Shown: positions 42,885-54,550, numbered from the stretch's first letter. The stretch: 64,000 bases of DNA from Fulvia fulva (GCF_020509005.1 NC_063015.1:1550001-1614000); one strand, 5' to 3'. Made by a program: numbers and translations. Notes: generated by a model from the sequence alone, not told the origin.

Positions 42885-43254
42885 AAAATGTGCTGTTGGC
42901 GGTTGTGAACCTCCAAAGGTAAGCGTAGCGGAGTGGAGCTCTCTACCAACCCTTCTAGACTGCAAAGTAGCGTGCGATCCACGCTACCGCTACCCGACGT
43001 ACAGTGCTTATTAAGCGTAACGACCGACGAGCGCTAGCCATCCACCTACGCTCGAGTGTTCGCAAGCTCACACGTCGCTACGGTGGTGGCGTCAGCGAGG
43101 AGGGAGTGGAGCTCTATCACCAGCCCTCAACTAGCCTTGGCGCCCGCTCTGATTGGTCAACTTTCAAGTTTCAGGGTCACGTGACCTGCCGCACTGTGCC
43201 TGTTGGCGAACTCGCAAACATATACTCGTCGCTAACGCCTATGTCGTCGTATAG
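42885..43254. repeat. ~370 bp repeat, copy A (rearranged)
   Basis: Let L and R be the left and right halves of the copy at 56900-57268. Copy A consists of the reverse complement of R (42885 to about 43013) followed by L in forward orientation. It abuts copy C at 43255. Its left end, AAATGTGCTG, touches the truncated 5'-nucleotidase. Confidence 0.85.
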
Positions 43255-43602
43255 AAATGTGCTGTTGGCGGTTGTGAACCTCCAAAGGTAAGCGTAGTGG
43301 AGTGGAGCTCTCTACCAACCCTTCTAGACTGCAAAGTAGCGTGCGATCCACGCTACCGCTACCCGACGTACAGTGCTTATTATACGACGACATAGGCGTG
43401 AGCGACGAGTATATGTTTGCGAGTTCGCCAACAGGCACAGTGCGGTAGGTCACGTGACCCTAAAACTTGAAGGTTGACCAATCAGAGCGGGCGCCAAGGC
43501 TCGTCCGGGGCTGGTATAGAGCTTCACTCCCTCGCTGACGCCTCACCTACGTACTCGCAAGCTCGTACTCCGGTGTGGCTAGCGCTCGGTCGCTGCGCTT
43601 AA
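43255..43602 (-). repeat. ~370 bp repeat, copy C (complete, reverse orientation)
   Basis: Near full-length reverse complement of the copy at 56900. It starts AAATGTGCTG and ends GCGCTTAA, and has small deletions and substitutions near its L end. Confidence 0.85.
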
Positions 43603-44044
43603 TGATACTGCTCTCCATCAACATCAACATGACGCTTGCCAACCCGGTCAATACCACGCCGCTCTGCTTCTGGTATCTTGAGCGGCATTGGCCACTACCC
43701 AATGGTCACTCTTGCCATCTCACAAAGCTTCACAGCAAACCTGACAGATGGAGCCAAACAATCGTGGCCATCGCCCTCCTGGCCCCCTCAGCTCCTCTAG
43801 TCCGATGTGGCGGTCTTCACTCTTCACTTTCATGGTCTTGATGATGCGCCGAAGCAGGAGGCTTGAATGTGCAGAAGTGGTGCGCTGTCATGGGGATCAA
43901 CCCTGCAATGCTGATCCGACAGGAACATTTCCGGCTAATGTCGGCTAACTCCCATCCAGAGTATAACAGGTGGGAGCACTGCGGTTCTATGATGTGCACC
44001 GCGGATCTCACTGGAAAACAATACGAGGTCTGCTCTGCTGCTGA

Positions 44045-45768
44045 CCGGTCTTGCAGCCTTCGTTCGACGCGGTGTACATGCACAAGTCGAAGTACCACTC
44101 GGTGGCCTATCTGGAAAGCACCAAGAGCTCGAGAGATGGTGTGGCAAACCTTATAAAGCAGGGTACAATACCAGTCCTCTAATGTGTGACTATGCTTACT
44201 TTGCATAGCTCGCCAAACTTCGATCCAGGAGGACAGCTCTATCCTCCGGCCAGACACCCTGACCAGCGACTTGACCTGAGAGTACAGCCGCAATATACCA
44301 TATATGACAGCGGTGAGAAGGCTGCAGAATTCATAGTCGATGCACTGTTGTCGTACTTCCGTGGAGATCCGTTTAAGCCTCATCTAAGTAAAGCCAAGGA
44401 TAGCCGCACTCTGGAGGTCAAGATTCAGCTTGTTGGTGAAGAGCATGTACTAATCCAAGATGAAGTTCCTGTCAATTCGTCCCGTGAATCGCTCAGCTTT
44501 GAGCTCAGGCAACTGAAAGCTCGCCTGGAGCCATATGCCATTGAGCTTGAAGCGCAACTGTCGGGCCCTGAGCACCTAACATATCACGCCGAGACTGAGC
44601 TGTACTACTTGCCAGCCAAGAACAATGGCAGTACAGTGAGAATCGACAACCTTTATGGCGGTATGATGGTAGCCAACAGAGCCACAAAGTTCTCCTTCGA
44701 ACCTCTGCTTCCCTTTGGCTTCTACACCAACTGCTCTGGCTATCTGAATCAGTCGCTGAACAATGTCTCCGCGTACAAAGACCTAGGCTTCAACGCGATC
44801 AACCCTGTCTGCTCCTTCGCAGATGGAGGCCTCGATCATATGCTCGACTGGCTGGATGAGGAAAATCTGTGGTTCCAGTACGATATGCGAGGGTCCTACC
44901 TGAATCTGTCGTCCGTGTCTGAACAGATCCCTTTGGTCAAGCATCGACCTAATCTTTTGTCCTGGTATACAGCTGACGAGCCAGATGGATGGCAGTACAA
45001 CTTGAGCTCCACCAGAGCGGTGTATGATCTGCTCAAGAGGGAAGACCCATACCATCCGACTGGCTTGGTACTCAACTGCGACAACTACTACTTCGAAGAG
45101 TACATCTCTGGGACCGTTATATCATGGAAGACGCGTACTCAGTGGGCATCAATCCGACCTTCAGCAGGAAGTTCAACACCACCTGCAATGAGACCTATGG
45201 TGACTGCGGTTGTGGTGACTGCAAAAGCTCACTTCTTGATGTCTCCGATCGCCTGGACTCATATGCTGAGTATCAAAGCTGGCTGGGTCTCCCCGAGAAG
45301 CCGCAGTGGTCCGTCCTCCAAGCATTCTCCGGAGAGCACTATTGGGCGCACAGTCCATCTCCTTCAGAGACCTGGGTCATGATGATCCTGAGCTTCAACC
45401 ACAAAGCCAAGGCCATGATGGGTTGGACCTTTCCGACAACGCCAGTGTTACTGGGCACAGCACACGGTATGATGGCCAAGGTTGCTTCTCAACCACCTGT
45501 CCGGGACTTCTTGATCGGCCATGATCCCAAGGCAATCCCGGTCGACTCCCACCCTCTCCTGGACGTGGCGTACTCGGTGTTGGTAGGAATGGCGAACATA
45601 GAGACCGACCACAGTAACACGACCCTCGTTATCGAGCTGCCTGTGAAGGTCCATAACGTCATGGATCAGCCGTGGGGCTATCTGTCCTGGTACCTCGACG
45701 AAGAAGGGATACTTTGTACGTCTGGACTGGAAGGTCTGACATCTAGCATTGTCACCCTCCATGTATGA
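44045..45768 (+). pseudogene. Glycosidase-like (TIM-barrel) gene, broken by a stop and a frameshift
   Basis: A frame open from 44045 reads FDAVYMHKSKYHSVAYLEST, stops at TAA 44180-44182, then resumes. The main part has LPFGFYTNCSGYLNQSL, a barrel-like INPVCSFADGGLDHMLDWL and SWYTADEPDGW, where the Glu could be a catalytic acid. A frameshift near 45111 moves translation to the frame of YIMEDAYSVGINPTFSRK, which runs to TGA 45768 and includes CNETYGDCGCGDC. The 5' end is eroded and lies next to the repeat pair. I infer a secreted glycoside hydrolase relative, but the family is not identified. Confidence 0.65.
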
Positions 45769-46155
45769 AGTACGCGTGGATCAGATGAATATGTCCTTTT
45801 TAAAAAAGGCCTCAGGCACTCGAGGCTCGGTTACGAAGCCGTTCATGAGCGTTGTTGTTCTCCCGACCAAAGAAGTTCTCGAGCGGCTTGAGACTCGGGT
45901 GAGCTACGGGAACGCTGCCAATGAAAGGTCACTTGAGCTACCCACTAGCCGTGCATCATTCGTTCTAACGGGCTCTGGTTCATTCTTGTTCACAGCGCCA
46001 TCGCCCATTGCTGGCGTCGCGCAGGTCTCACGGTCAAGCACGAGCACACTGCAGACGCGGTTGGACTGCAGGCCAGAAGTGTACGTCCAGTCGATACGGT
46101 ACTCTCTGCAGACATGGCTGACACGCAGCAGCTACACTAGCCGTCTACCAACAAC
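45769..46155. other. Intergenic region
   Basis: About 390 bp. It has a perfect CCTTTTTTAAAAAAGG-like palindrome near 45798-45811 and no gene. Confidence 0.5.
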
Positions 46156-46776
46156 ATGGCCGAATCATCCGCCGGGTTTTGGAAGCTACCTGCCGAACTC
46201 AGGATCATCGTCTACGAGCTCGTCTTTCCACCAACCCACGATACACACCTCCCGATCGACCTCTTCGCCGCCGAGCCGCCCACAAAGGTGCCTCTGCTCG
46301 TGTGTCGCAGATTCTACACAGAAGCTCACGGCATCTTCAAGACCTCATACCAGCGCTATTGGTCCACGACTCCCTTCGCCGTCAAGTCGAGCATGCTGCC
46401 CACTACCGAAAGAGCTCCGTACACAGAAGAGCACGTGGCAAGACTTGATGCAAGTGACCTTGAGCACATTTCACGACTTACCATCCACTGGGAATTCGAC
46501 CACTTGGCAGAGATGATGTATGAACTTGCCGCGCCAAATGGCTTCTGGCGAATCATCGATCCCGCCAATAGCCACCCCGACAATGGTAAACACGGAACAG
46601 TGTACGTACGATGCCCAGGTCGTGATCGGGTCTGGCTGTATGAGTGGGATTACACGGAGGAAGTTGATGACTTGAACAGCCAATGCACTTGGTCGGATCG
46701 CGCGACGATGAAGGATGCTATTCGATTCCTGTTGTACTTGGACGGACGCGATCCGCCGGCGGACGAGACTGGTTGA
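46156..46776 (+). CDS. F-box-like small protein (LPAELR family), intact
   Basis: 206 aa, single exon. It begins MAESSAGFWKLPAELRIIVY, the F-box/2EXR-like motif, at residues 9-20, followed by LLVCRRFYTEAHGIF and a C-terminal half with DHLAEMMYELAAP. It lacks the basic MAPKRKR leader and the NLLEWC block of the 48-49 kb copies, so it is a more distant relative. Family knowledge: such proteins are numerous in Dothideomycetes and may recruit substrates to ubiquitin ligases. None of that is shown here. Confidence 0.7.
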   Translation: MAESSAGFWKLPAELRIIVYELVFPPTHDTHLPIDLFAAEPPTKVPLLVCRRFYTEAHGIFKTSYQRYWSTTPFAVKSSMLPTTERAPYTEEHVARLDASDLEHISRLTIHWEFDHLAEMMYELAAPNGFWRIIDPANSHPDNGKHGTVYVRCPGRDRVWLYEWDYTEEVDDLNSQCTWSDRATMKDAIRFLLYLDGRDPPADETG

Positions 46777-47174
46777 TAGGAGTCCGTGGATGCCTGTCAA
46801 TGCCACAGCGCTCAAGATCGTGGATGAAGATCTTGACGGTCGCTGGGGAATCAGTCGCTGCGGCGTTGTCGGCCCTGCGTATAGCGGCAGGTCTCCACGA
46901 CCAGGAGCCGCTGGACGGTGACGAGCGTGAGGTGGATACTGGCCACATACACTGCTCAGGGGCCTAACACTTACGGAGAGAGAGCAAGATCGCCAAGCTG
47001 TCCACGATATTCGAGTGAATACAAGAACCTGCATACACTACCACACATTCTCACCTGAGCTCACACTGAGCTCCAGTGAGTACAATCGCCCCATTCCCCT
47101 GTTTCGTAATGTCACCTTCGGTACACGATGCGCAACCCACGTTCAGCGTGCTCACGACGCTACAAGCACTGGCA
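46777..47174. other. Intergenic region
   Basis: About 400 bp, no feature seen. Confidence 0.55.
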
Positions 47175-47740
47175 ATGGCGATCAAACGCAAGATGGCGTC
47201 CGCTCCCGGCTATGGCAGCAAATACTTCAGGCGTACCAGAAGCACATCTGTCGAGGACAAGGTATACTCGAGGCAGCGTGGCGGGCTCTTCCTTCGTGCT
47301 AATCTGACTTCCAGCAGAGACCGAACTTCTTGAAACTTCCACCTGAGCCACGCAACTACATCTACGATCTTTCTCTCGTTCAAGCAGGCATACGCATACA
47401 AGTCACTCCTCAGCTCAAGATCCCTGGCCTTCTAGCAAGCTGCCAGCAGATACGACAGGAAGCAATTCGGATATACTGGCTGCAGAACGAGTTTGAAGTC
47501 AAGATCTTCGACCACGATGTCAGAGTCTGGATCAGATTCTCGATTCTACTGTGCGGACTTGAAGAACTACAGTAGAACCAGAATGCCAACCTGAAGATCA
47601 CGGTGGTGGGCAATGGCAACAGAAGATGGGACAGAGCCGTGGTTTGGTGCGGGTACAAGCGGGCCATGTCTGTGGTCAGACGCATGCGAGGAGGTCGTAT
47701 GAGAGGACAAGGTCGGCTCTTGTTGTAGTGAGCACTGGCG
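47175..47740 (+). pseudogene. F-box-like small protein, copy with premature stop
   Basis: ATG 47175 (MAIKRKMAS), exon 1 of 29 codons, intron 47262-47317 (GTATAC...CTGAC...CAG, 56 bp), then RPNFLKLPPEPRNYIYDLSL and GLLASCQQIRQEAIRIYW. Translation stops at TAG 47573-47575, yet the same frame continues beyond it with LKITVVGNGNRRWDRAVVWC, the counterpart of the WANLLEWC block in the next copy. I read this as a nonsense mutation in a formerly about 200 aa gene. A 111-residue product is the alternative. Confidence 0.6.
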
Positions 47741-48077
47741 GGAAGATGACGGCGGCTCATGATGAGAGCTTCTTTGCTCGTCAATGATGTGCAGCTGATC
47801 GAATTGAGTCAAGACGGACATAGCAGCGATATCGGTTTGACGGGCATCGCCATATCCAGGTACAAGAACGTCATGGCAGAGACTCACCAATCCCGAAAGC
47901 TCACATGAAGTGCCTTTGTGGGCTGACCAATGTCAAGGTTACACTAAGTCTTGGCAAAGCGCCAAGTTTCGGATCCAGTGAATGCAAACGTCGGTGCTGT
48001 CAAGCTCACTTTCCACTTCATCGCACTTTTGTAAACCTCAGCAGTACAACACACCTCCATCTCAACCACGACCAGCG

Positions 48078-48757
48078 ATGGCGCCAAAGCGCAAGAGGCT
48101 CGCCGCCGCTGATAGTCCTCGCAAGCGCGGCAAAGGCGGAAACAGCAACACATCCAAGAAGACAAATGTATGAGTCTGAGCATTACCAGCGGCGGTTGAC
48201 TTTGCGGTGTACTGACTGATTCTTAGCCAAAGTCCACTTTATTCACACTGCCTGCCGAGCTCAGGAACCGCATCTACGAGCTCGCTCTTGTGACCTCCGA
48301 TCAGGATACGCGGATCCGAGTCAGACCCCAGCTCAAGTTTCCTGGCTTGCTATCCACTTGTCGACAAGCTCGAGCCGAAGCACACAAGATCTACTGGTTC
48401 CAGAACAAGTTCAACCAGACAGTCCGCGACTGCAACGGCAGCTTGCACATCAAGTTCGAGCGCCTTCTCTTCGACAATATGGGGGAGGCAGCTTTTCAGA
48501 TCGACTTTACGCTGATCGTAGCCGGCAGAAAAAGTTGGGCAAATTTGCTTGAATGGTGTCGGCAGCTTCACGCAGATGAGAATGGGTCAAGTGGGCTAAG
48601 AATGGACCCTAACTGGAACGCGCAGGAAACTGTAGTCGCAGCTGCGCATAGGATCGCATTCACGCATGGCGAGAGTACGTGGGAATGCTGTCTTGAAGCT
48701 CTGGGTGCTCTGCGAGCTGTTGCTGGACTGTCGAGTAAGAAGTGGCTGGACGACTAG
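48078..48757 (+). CDS. F-box-like small protein (MAPKRKR/LPAELR/NLLEWC family)
   Basis: Exon 1 is 48078-48167 (30 codons, MAPKRKRLAAADSPRKRG, a likely nuclear signal), the intron 48168-48226 (GTATGA...ACTGAC...TTAG, 59 bp) and exon 2 is 48227-48757; 206 aa. Exon 2 begins PKSTLFTLPAELRNRIYELA, then GLLSTCRQARAEAHKIYWFQ and WANLLEWCRQL, and ends in ECCLEALGALRAV. Intron position after codon 30 and overall length match the 49.05 kb copy, so this pair is a tandem duplication. The function is unknown. Confidence 0.78.
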
Positions 48758-49049
48758 TACGAACGACTGCTTCCACGGTGCAAAGTGGTCAGGGATGCAG
48801 GTGACAGCAAGCAGCCGAGAGAACCAGCTATATTGGGTGTCGGTCAGGCGAATCAGACTCCAGGGCGTCTTTGCTGGACCCGTAGATTCGGTGAATGGAC
48901 ATGAGGCACATGTGATTCATGTCCCGCTTTCCCGCCCTCACAAAGTCCTTGAGCAGAATCTCACGCTTGTAGCTCACGCTGAAGTCTGCACTCTGTCACC
49001 AACAGAATCTTCACCGCTACCACTACCACTACCACCACCACGAGAACAG

Positions 49050-49716
49050 ATGGCACTTAAACGCAAACGGATCACCAACTCCGAGGGCGCCATCCAACGT
49101 GCTAAGCATGCAGATGGAGTCGAGTCGCAAAAAGATGAAGTATGCACCTCTCTACACCTCACATTCTTTGCGCAAGACCAACCACTAACACAGCCATTAG
49201 CAAGCACCGACTCTTCTTACCCTGCCAGCAGAGCTCCGAAACCGCATCTACGAGCTCGCACTTCTGCGACCCGGCCTCATCTCCATTACGTCAAGCTTAA
49301 AGGCACCCGGTCTACTAGCGACATGCCGTCAGATCCGTGAAGAAGCAAGCAAGATCTACTACCTGCAGAACAAATTCGAGATGGACATTCGCGACTGCGA
49401 CGGTACATTGGGTAACGCCTACCTCCAGCTGTTGTCACGATACGCGAGTCACGACACCCAAGCGCATTTGAACTTCAGTTTCATGGGCAAGAGGAACTGG
49501 ACCAATCTGATGGTGTGGTGCAAGGACTTGTATGAACGCCCTGGGTCTCTTTGTATCCCACTACAGGACGGTCAATGTCCTCTCGTTGCAGTCGTAGCAG
49601 CGGCCCACAGTATCACGCTCTCGCACACCAATAGCTCGTGGCAAGATTGTCTTGAGGCGCTCAAGGCGCTCAGACATGCTGTGGGAACGTTGGACAAGGC
49701 TTGGATGAAGGATTGA
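49050..49716 (+). CDS. F-box-like small protein (MALKRKR/LPAELR family), tandem paralogue
   Basis: Exon 1 is 49050-49139 (30 codons, MALKRKRITN), the intron 49140-49200 (GTATGC...CACTAAC...TTAG, 61 bp) and exon 2 is 49201-49716; 201 aa. Exon 2 begins QAPTLLTLPAELRNRIYELA and carries GLLATCRQIREEASKIYYLQ, WTNLMVWCKDL and WQDCLEALKALRHAV. It is 292 bp after its sister gene. Identity to the sister is moderate, so the duplication is not recent. Confidence 0.78.
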
Positions 49717-50158
49717 GTCTAGGAGAAGGGGGAAGCCATGGGTCTTTGCAGACACCAGCAGACTCCAGAACCGGCCGGTGTTAGTTGCTGCCTGGAACGA
49801 CGCCTATCTCCACGAGCCAGATCAGGTAGTCATTGATATAGTTCATTGAATGCAAATGCTGACTTCACGCATCGCTCCCGTTGTCTTGTGGGGTGGCGAG
49901 AATTCCTTGTCCCGGGAAAGCAGGGACATGAGTATTAGAACTTTCATTTCATTCGTCCATCGCCACAAAAGGCGGATAACAGTAACGATCTCGGGATAAC
50001 ATTGGTATCTTTTTTGCACAGTTACTCCATGATGCTCCTCTCCCTCGAAGACGCCCGCGTTCCCATGCTATTCCATACTCCGAGAGCGACTACTAGGTAC
50101 GCCTCCGTACGATTCCCAGATCATTTACACAAGGTACATCGAAAGGATCTCTCGACAC
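49717..50158. other. Convergent intergenic region
   Basis: About 440 bp between convergent genes, no feature seen. Confidence 0.6.
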
Positions 50159-51554
50159 CTAGTCAATCGTCATCCTTTGCGGCACCTGTCCTAGCGGATG
50201 TGGTGGACCGTTGTACGTGTCGCCACTGACTGCCCACTTCCCGTTATCGAGCTCGCTGGCATTGGGAACTTTCCTTCGCTGGATGTGAGGTTTCAGGCCC
50301 TTGTTGAAGTTGACCATACATGTTATTGCTGTACCGATCGTGACCACCAGCGACAAGAGCGTCAGGACCGCGAATGTTGTAAGTGAGCTCTTTACCGCTG
50401 CGTAATCTTTCATCCTCGGAGGTGTGTACATCCTGACCAGCTTAAAGACGAAGTAAGCCATGGCGGCGAAGTAGACGATGATGATGCAGACTTGACCAAT
50501 CCGGGACTCGCGGCGGGTGATGAAGCCGGCCAGGCAGAGCAGAATGATGGTGATCGGGATCGCGGCGATGGTAAGGTAGAATTCCGAGTCAGTGGTCTTG
50601 GTCACGACGACGACGAACTGGACCGTGAAGCCGAGGAAGAAGAAGAAATCGAACTTCAGGAGGGCGATGTAGATCTGCGTGAAATTGTTAGTGGTGGGAC
50701 ATACGTTATGGTAGGTGCATTCTGACCTGATACGTGAGATACCGCCTCTTGAGGCGCAGATCTGCGGAGATGTGCTTGTAGATGGTCCAGGCGAATTCGT
50801 TGTATAGCTTCCAGGCCACAAAGGTCAGGGCGATGGTGCCTAATGCCACGACACAAGGCGCTGCAATGAGGAACGGCTTCAAATCCCTCCATGTATCTTC
50901 GTCGATGTCTCCGGAAGCGCGCAGCTGTTGCACTGCCTCATTCACCTGGTCCATCTGCACCGACGAGTAGATGAGCATGCCGACGTTGTATATGCATATT
51001 CCAATGACTTGAATAGTATTCTTCAGCCTGAGAGCATCCCACGCCAGAACCAGCTCGTACAAGTATCCAAAGATGAACAGCGCCAGATATGTCGGTATCG
51101 TCTTGGTCGGTTCTGGCGCATCGTCCGGTTTGCCTTCCAGCTTCAGACTGGTCTGGAACTCGCCAAAGACGTAGGCCTCCAGCGCGAGACTGGCAATGGC
51201 TTGTACGAGGACAATGAGCATGAATGCCCACGTCCATTTTGTGTTTGGCATATACATGCCCTTCCGCCGCCTGCCCTGGTTGTCGATTAGACCTCGAGTC
51301 GGCAGACCCTCGCGGTCATGGTACCCTCCGGCGGGCTGTGGATCGTATACGGGCGGTCGCTGGGAGGAGAAGGAAGAATTGCCAGACAGAGGCTGGTAGG
51401 CCGTGTCCGCGCCCCCGCCTAGCAAAGAGGTTCGGTATTGATGTTGTTTCGAAATGTTTGCGGTATTGCGCGGCGAGAGCGCGCGAGAAGAGGGCGGTGG
51501 TTGGAGCGGAGTGGTGGGGGTGGTGGTAAGGAGCGGTTTCGTGGAGTGTCGCAC
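50159..51554 (-). CDS. UPF0658 Golgi-type multi-pass membrane protein
   Basis: Exon 51554-50727, intron 50726-50675 (GTCAGA...CACTAAC...GCAG, 52 bp), exon 50674-50159. After a Pro/Ser-rich tail (YQPLSGNSSFSSQRPP) come MYMPNTKWTWAFMLIVLVQA and six or seven TM helices, with LFIFGYLYELVLAWDALRLK between helices, then a short cytosolic end. This matches the fungal UPF0658 Golgi membrane family. The start is unresolved: the frame opens at a GTG (51554) after an in-frame TGA, and the first ATG (51257) would drop a plausible 99-residue tail. A short upstream exon is likely. Confidence 0.8.
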
Positions 51555-52481
51555 AATGGCAGCGGACTGTCACGTCGGTCCTCGTAAGCGTGCCTTGGCT
51601 GGGGAGGCTGATGCAGTTGTGGTGCAGCAGTAGCGAGGGAGTATTTCTGGGCGGCCTGAGGTAGATATAGAACTAGCGAGTGGCTGACGTATTGTCGCAC
51701 TGATGGTGATTGTGCTGTCCGGTATTGTCTGCTGGGCGGAGACAGCATCAAGGTGACGAGGTGACAATGTGACAATAGAGTCGCCGTTGGGTGCAAGGTT
51801 GGTAGCTGTTTGTCGCCGTCGAGTCGGGATGCGTGTCAGGGTCCTCGGTAGATAAGGTTCGACGACAGCACAAGTCCCGTGGCACGTCGTATACTGCAGG
51901 TGTGCTCGTATTGTATGCACGATGATCGGATGTTGAGAAGGGGTGTGAAAGGAAAGAGTGTGAGATACAGTATTGGCGATAATGAGATGGAAGTGATGAA
52001 AGGTCGCCGCGACTGTCGTTCGTCACATGTTGTCGGGCTACATACGATGCTACAGTACACGTACATCTACTTCTCTGTCTTCGGCATTGTCTTCAAGTTC
52101 CAGGCTCAACTTCCAGCGCTGTGCTAATTTCTAAGCGTGGCTGAGGCTCGTGCCGCGCCGCGCCGTGCCGTCTGTGCTCAGAAACACCAGGTATCGTAAA
52201 ACTTTCCAATCACAAGCCACCACCACCACCACCACCACCACCACCACATCACAGACATTGCTCATAGTATCACATGGTATGTCAACCCCTTCCCATCCAA
52301 ATCTACACTCCACCCCGAATGATGAACAGACAATTCAAAGAACCGTTGCGAATGACTCTCCTCGAGAATGATCGCAAACATTAACCCAATATCTGACCCA
52401 ACACTACACTCCTACCTTCCTCTCCAGCAAGGCAATGGTGGAACAGTAAGCTGACTTGACTTGCAGTACATAGTCTCCGTA
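51555..52481. other. Intergenic region with CCA repeat
   Basis: About 930 bp between divergent genes. It contains the (CCA)10 tract at 52217-52246 and possibly the first exon of the UPF0658 gene. No other supported feature. Confidence 0.55.
52217..52246. repeat. (CCA)10 microsatellite
   Basis: Ten perfect CCA units about 235 bp upstream of the lysyl-tRNA synthetase start. Confidence 0.95.
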
Positions 52482-54212
52482 ATGTCCAAACATATTCTCC
52501 TCCGCCGCTGCCGACCACATCTCTTCTCCAGCTTCAGACGCGTGCAGCGCGCACACCCCACGCCATCTTTCACTTCCTCGTCATGTGTTCGAGAGCATGA
52601 TGTGACGCATGACTACGAGAAACGCGTAGCTCAACTACAGGCAAACAGACCGCTGGCAGAATGCTACCCGAGACTGTCGGAAGAGGTGGCATGGAGACGT
52701 GTAGATAGGACAAGTCTTGACAATCAATATGGGCATCTTAAGCCAGATGAGACATACTCCGATGCATTGGATCCCTTAGTCGGTATAGCTGTCAATCAGT
52801 GAGTTGACATCTTGGACGACGGCTGACATATCGTAGGAAGAGTTCAGTCAGTCAGAACTGCTGGCTCGAAGCTTGTCTTCATCGACATCAACACGTTCTC
52901 CGGCAATATCCAAGCCGTCTGCCAGTTCAGCAAGCTCCAGCAGGAAGACAGCAACATAACCATAGAGAGCTTCAAGGCTTTTGGTAAGCTCATCAGGAAA
53001 GGCGACTTTTGGTCTGTAGTAGGGCATGCGCACAGGACTGCCCGCGGTGAGCTATCAGTGCGGGCCACGGAACTACCCACTCTATTATCGCCTTCGCTGC
53101 ACCAGATTCCCGAAGCGCTGGAGGATCCCGAAGCACGAGCACGAGCTCGCCATGTCGACATGTTGGTCAATGCGGAAGCCATACAAACACTGCAAGTCCG
53201 GCATCATGTCGAGGCAACGATGCAGCAGTTCTTCAACGAGCGGGGCTTCACCAAAGTCACTACACCTCTACTTGGCGCCGGTGCAGGTGGAGCTGCTGCA
53301 CGACCTTTCGAGACAGAGGCCACCGAGCTGGCTGGCGAAAAGCTGAACTTGCGCATTGCGCCCGAGCTATGGCTGAAGCGTCTTGTAGTCGGCGGTATGG
53401 ATCGCGTATACGAGATGGGGCCTGCTTTCCGCAACGAAGGTGTAGATGCCACGCACAACCCGGAGTTCAATATCTGCGAGTTTTACCAGGCCTATGCCAC
53501 GCTGGAGACACTAACGCTACGCACAGAAGAGCTGATCCATAGCCTCAAAGGGCAGATGCAGGCGCTACGTGAGGAAGGTATCTTCAAGGACCTGCCAGAT
53601 ATTGACCCGATCCTGGAGAAGGACTTCGCTATGATCGAGTTCATTCCTGCCCTGGAAGAGAAGTTGGAGGTCAAGCTGCCAGCTCTCCAGTCGGCAGATG
53701 CATACGACCAGGTGTTGGAACTGTTCAAGCGCCACAACATAGCAGTACCATCCAACCCGACATTGGCACGGCTCCTTGACGCCTTCTCCGCCCACTACCT
53801 CGAACCGAATTCCTTCGACCAACCAATCTTCATCACAAATCACCCTGCATGTATGTCACCGCTAAGCAAACACTTCACCTGCGAAAAGACAGGCCAGATT
53901 GTCGCCGCTCGCGCCGAGCTCTTCATCAATGGCAGAGAATACGCCAACATGTATGAGGAGGAGAACAGTCCTATCGAGCAGAGGAGGAAGTTCGAAGAGC
54001 AGCTGAAGCAGCGAGAGACAAATAAGGAAGCGATGGAGCTCGATGAGAGCTACCTAAAGGCGCTCGAGTGGGGATTGCCGCCCACAGGTGGGTGGGGATG
54101 TGGTGTGGATAGGCTGGTCATGCTGTTCAGTGGACGAGAGAGGATTAGTGATGTGCTGGCATTCGGGAGTTTGAGGAACGTGGTGGGATTGGGGAGTGGG
54201 CGGCGTGGATGA
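52482..54212 (+). CDS. MSK1: Mitochondrial lysyl-tRNA synthetase (Msk1-like, class II)
   Basis: Exon 1 is 52482-52798 (MSKHILLRRCRPHLFSSFRR, a basic amphipathic leader), the intron 52799-52840 (GTGAGT...GCTGAC...GGAAG, 42 bp) and exon 2 is 52841-54212; 562 aa. The acceptor is chosen so that QSVRTAGSKLVFIDI of the anticodon-binding OB fold is in frame. Class II motif 2 is in RVYEMGPAFRNEGVDATHNP and motif 3 in GWGCGVDRLVMLFSGR. The mitochondrial assignment rests on the leader and on the single synthetase-like length. Family knowledge: it charges mitochondrial tRNA-Lys. Confidence 0.9.
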
Positions 54213-54550
54213 GCTGGCAGGACATGACAGATACTCCACTCATGATGTCCAGCGTTGAACGCCACCGCTTTGCCGCGGTTGGACTCGAGGGCATGCGACA
54301 AAGCGGTCGCCATGTCAGCAATGGTTTGCTTGTCGGGTCAGCAGTCGACTATCCTCATGCTCGCTCCGCTCAATGGGCTTCGAGACAGATATCAGTGTTT
54401 GCTATGTCCGCGTGGACAGCTATCGCATGGCCGGGACGAGTCTTGAGCATGTCGTTCGATCGTGCCATGGAGGCACTCTACCAGTCTCACAACATCGACA
54501 TATACCATCCGGGTCCATAGTCGCCGCTCATAGCGAGACCTACCACTACC
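54213..54550. other. Intergenic region
   Basis: About 340 bp, no feature seen. Confidence 0.6.

Noticed and set aside
41504..42982. A 492-residue minus-strand frame that looks like a complete 5'-nucleotidase
   Set aside because: Its first ~30 residues are repeat sequence, also found near 43.3 and 57.1 kb, and begin at GTG; there is no ATG.
50938..51290. Plus-strand frames opposite the UPF0658 gene
   Set aside because: Antisense shadows of TM-coding sequence with no coding features of their own.
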